A DNA stretch of 64,000 nt from Elgaria multicarinata webbii (taxonomy: Eukaryota; Chordata; Lepidosauria; Squamata; Anguidae), in NCBI RefSeq assembly GCF_023053635.1, contig NC_086172.1:17327501-17391500 (forward strand), read 5' to 3'. Below the pieces are notes generated by a model, which saw only the letters and a program-made list of their open reading frames with translations, was not told the DNA's origin and searched no databases. Of this stretch, positions 63,676 to 64,000 are shown one piece after another. Every line of letters begins with the position of its first letter. Position 1 is the first letter of the stretch. Position numbers and translations under genes: made by a program.

Positions 63676-64000
63676 CTGCCAGAAAAGAAAAACAAGATTC
63701 TTTTACCTATTAGTAAATTCATTTCTATGTAATGAACTCAACACATACATTTGAACACCTAGTTTAATTACTCTGATGCTCTATATGCCATTATACCTAG
63801 ATTTGACTTATATAAATCCATAAACCATTCCAATCATCTCTATATTAAAAAAAAATACTGATAGAAATTTATTTCCATAGTACTGCATTTTTTTAGAGCT
63901 TCACTTATTTAATTTCTTCCCTAGTACACCTTGTTTGAAATTTGCTTCACTTGTAGTTAGTTCTTAATAACTTGTAGTTATTAGAATGTAAGCCTATGCG
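63676..64000. other. KANSL1L intron at window edge, nothing recognised
   Basis: AT-rich intronic DNA upstream (in gene sense) of the first KANSL1L exon read here. The gene continues past 64000. Confidence 0.4.

Overview
The window is a vertebrate chromosome segment, most likely from a squamate reptile (lizard or snake). The best evidence is two SINEs of the Sauria type (tRNA-like head, BovB-like tail ending in a TTTCC-rich run). They sit among lizard-style L2, CR1 and L1 LINE fragments and many hAT-like and other short inverted-repeat DNA elements. The species cannot be named from the sequence. No bacterial, phage, CRISPR or operon-like structure is present.

Three host genes can be read exon by exon with consistent splice phases. 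(1) UNC80, + strand: the last eleven coding exons (2043-36927, 577 residues plus stop). UNC80 is the large scaffold of the NALCN sodium-leak channel complex. (2) RPE, + strand: complete in six exons (45354-51646, 228 residues), ribulose-5-phosphate 3-epimerase of the pentose phosphate pathway. It starts in a CpG island that carries a ZNF143/STAF-type promoter motif. (3) KANSL1L, - strand: the last six coding exons (63675 down to 54933, 329 residues plus stop) with the PEHE domain; the rest of the gene lies beyond the right edge. UNC80 and RPE are in tandem, and RPE and KANSL1L converge tail to tail about 3.3 kb apart. From memory, this is the order at human 2q34. The three genes share no pathway; they are simply old neighbours.

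Layout: 1-36.9 kb is UNC80 exons in large repeat-bearing introns. The last UNC80 intron (25.9-36.7 kb) is a repeat stack: short inverted-repeat elements, a 4.0 kb hAT transposon with a perfect 8-bp target duplication and a 312-bp higher-order tandem array, a compound microsatellite, a Sauria SINE, a solo LTR, and a 5'-truncated L1 with a 12-bp target duplication. 36.9-40.5 kb is nearly repeat-free and is probably the UNC80 3' UTR. 40.5-44.4 kb is intergenic, holding L2 and CR1-like LINE remnants and a foldback element. 44.4-45.6 kb is the RPE CpG island. 45.5-51.6 kb is RPE. 51.6-54.9 kb holds the opposing 3' UTRs. 54.9-64 kb is KANSL1L, with an L2-type LINE and a MITE that has a CR1 fragment nested in it.

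I found no previously undescribed biological system. The observations most worth checking are a frame-required GC-AG intron in KANSL1L beside a MITE, the alternating 155/157-bp array inside a hAT element whose coding part is reduced to a BED finger, an L1 copy with an AAC-repeat tail in place of poly-A, and a tRNA-derived SINE whose 3' tail resembles a LINE end seen elsewhere in the window.
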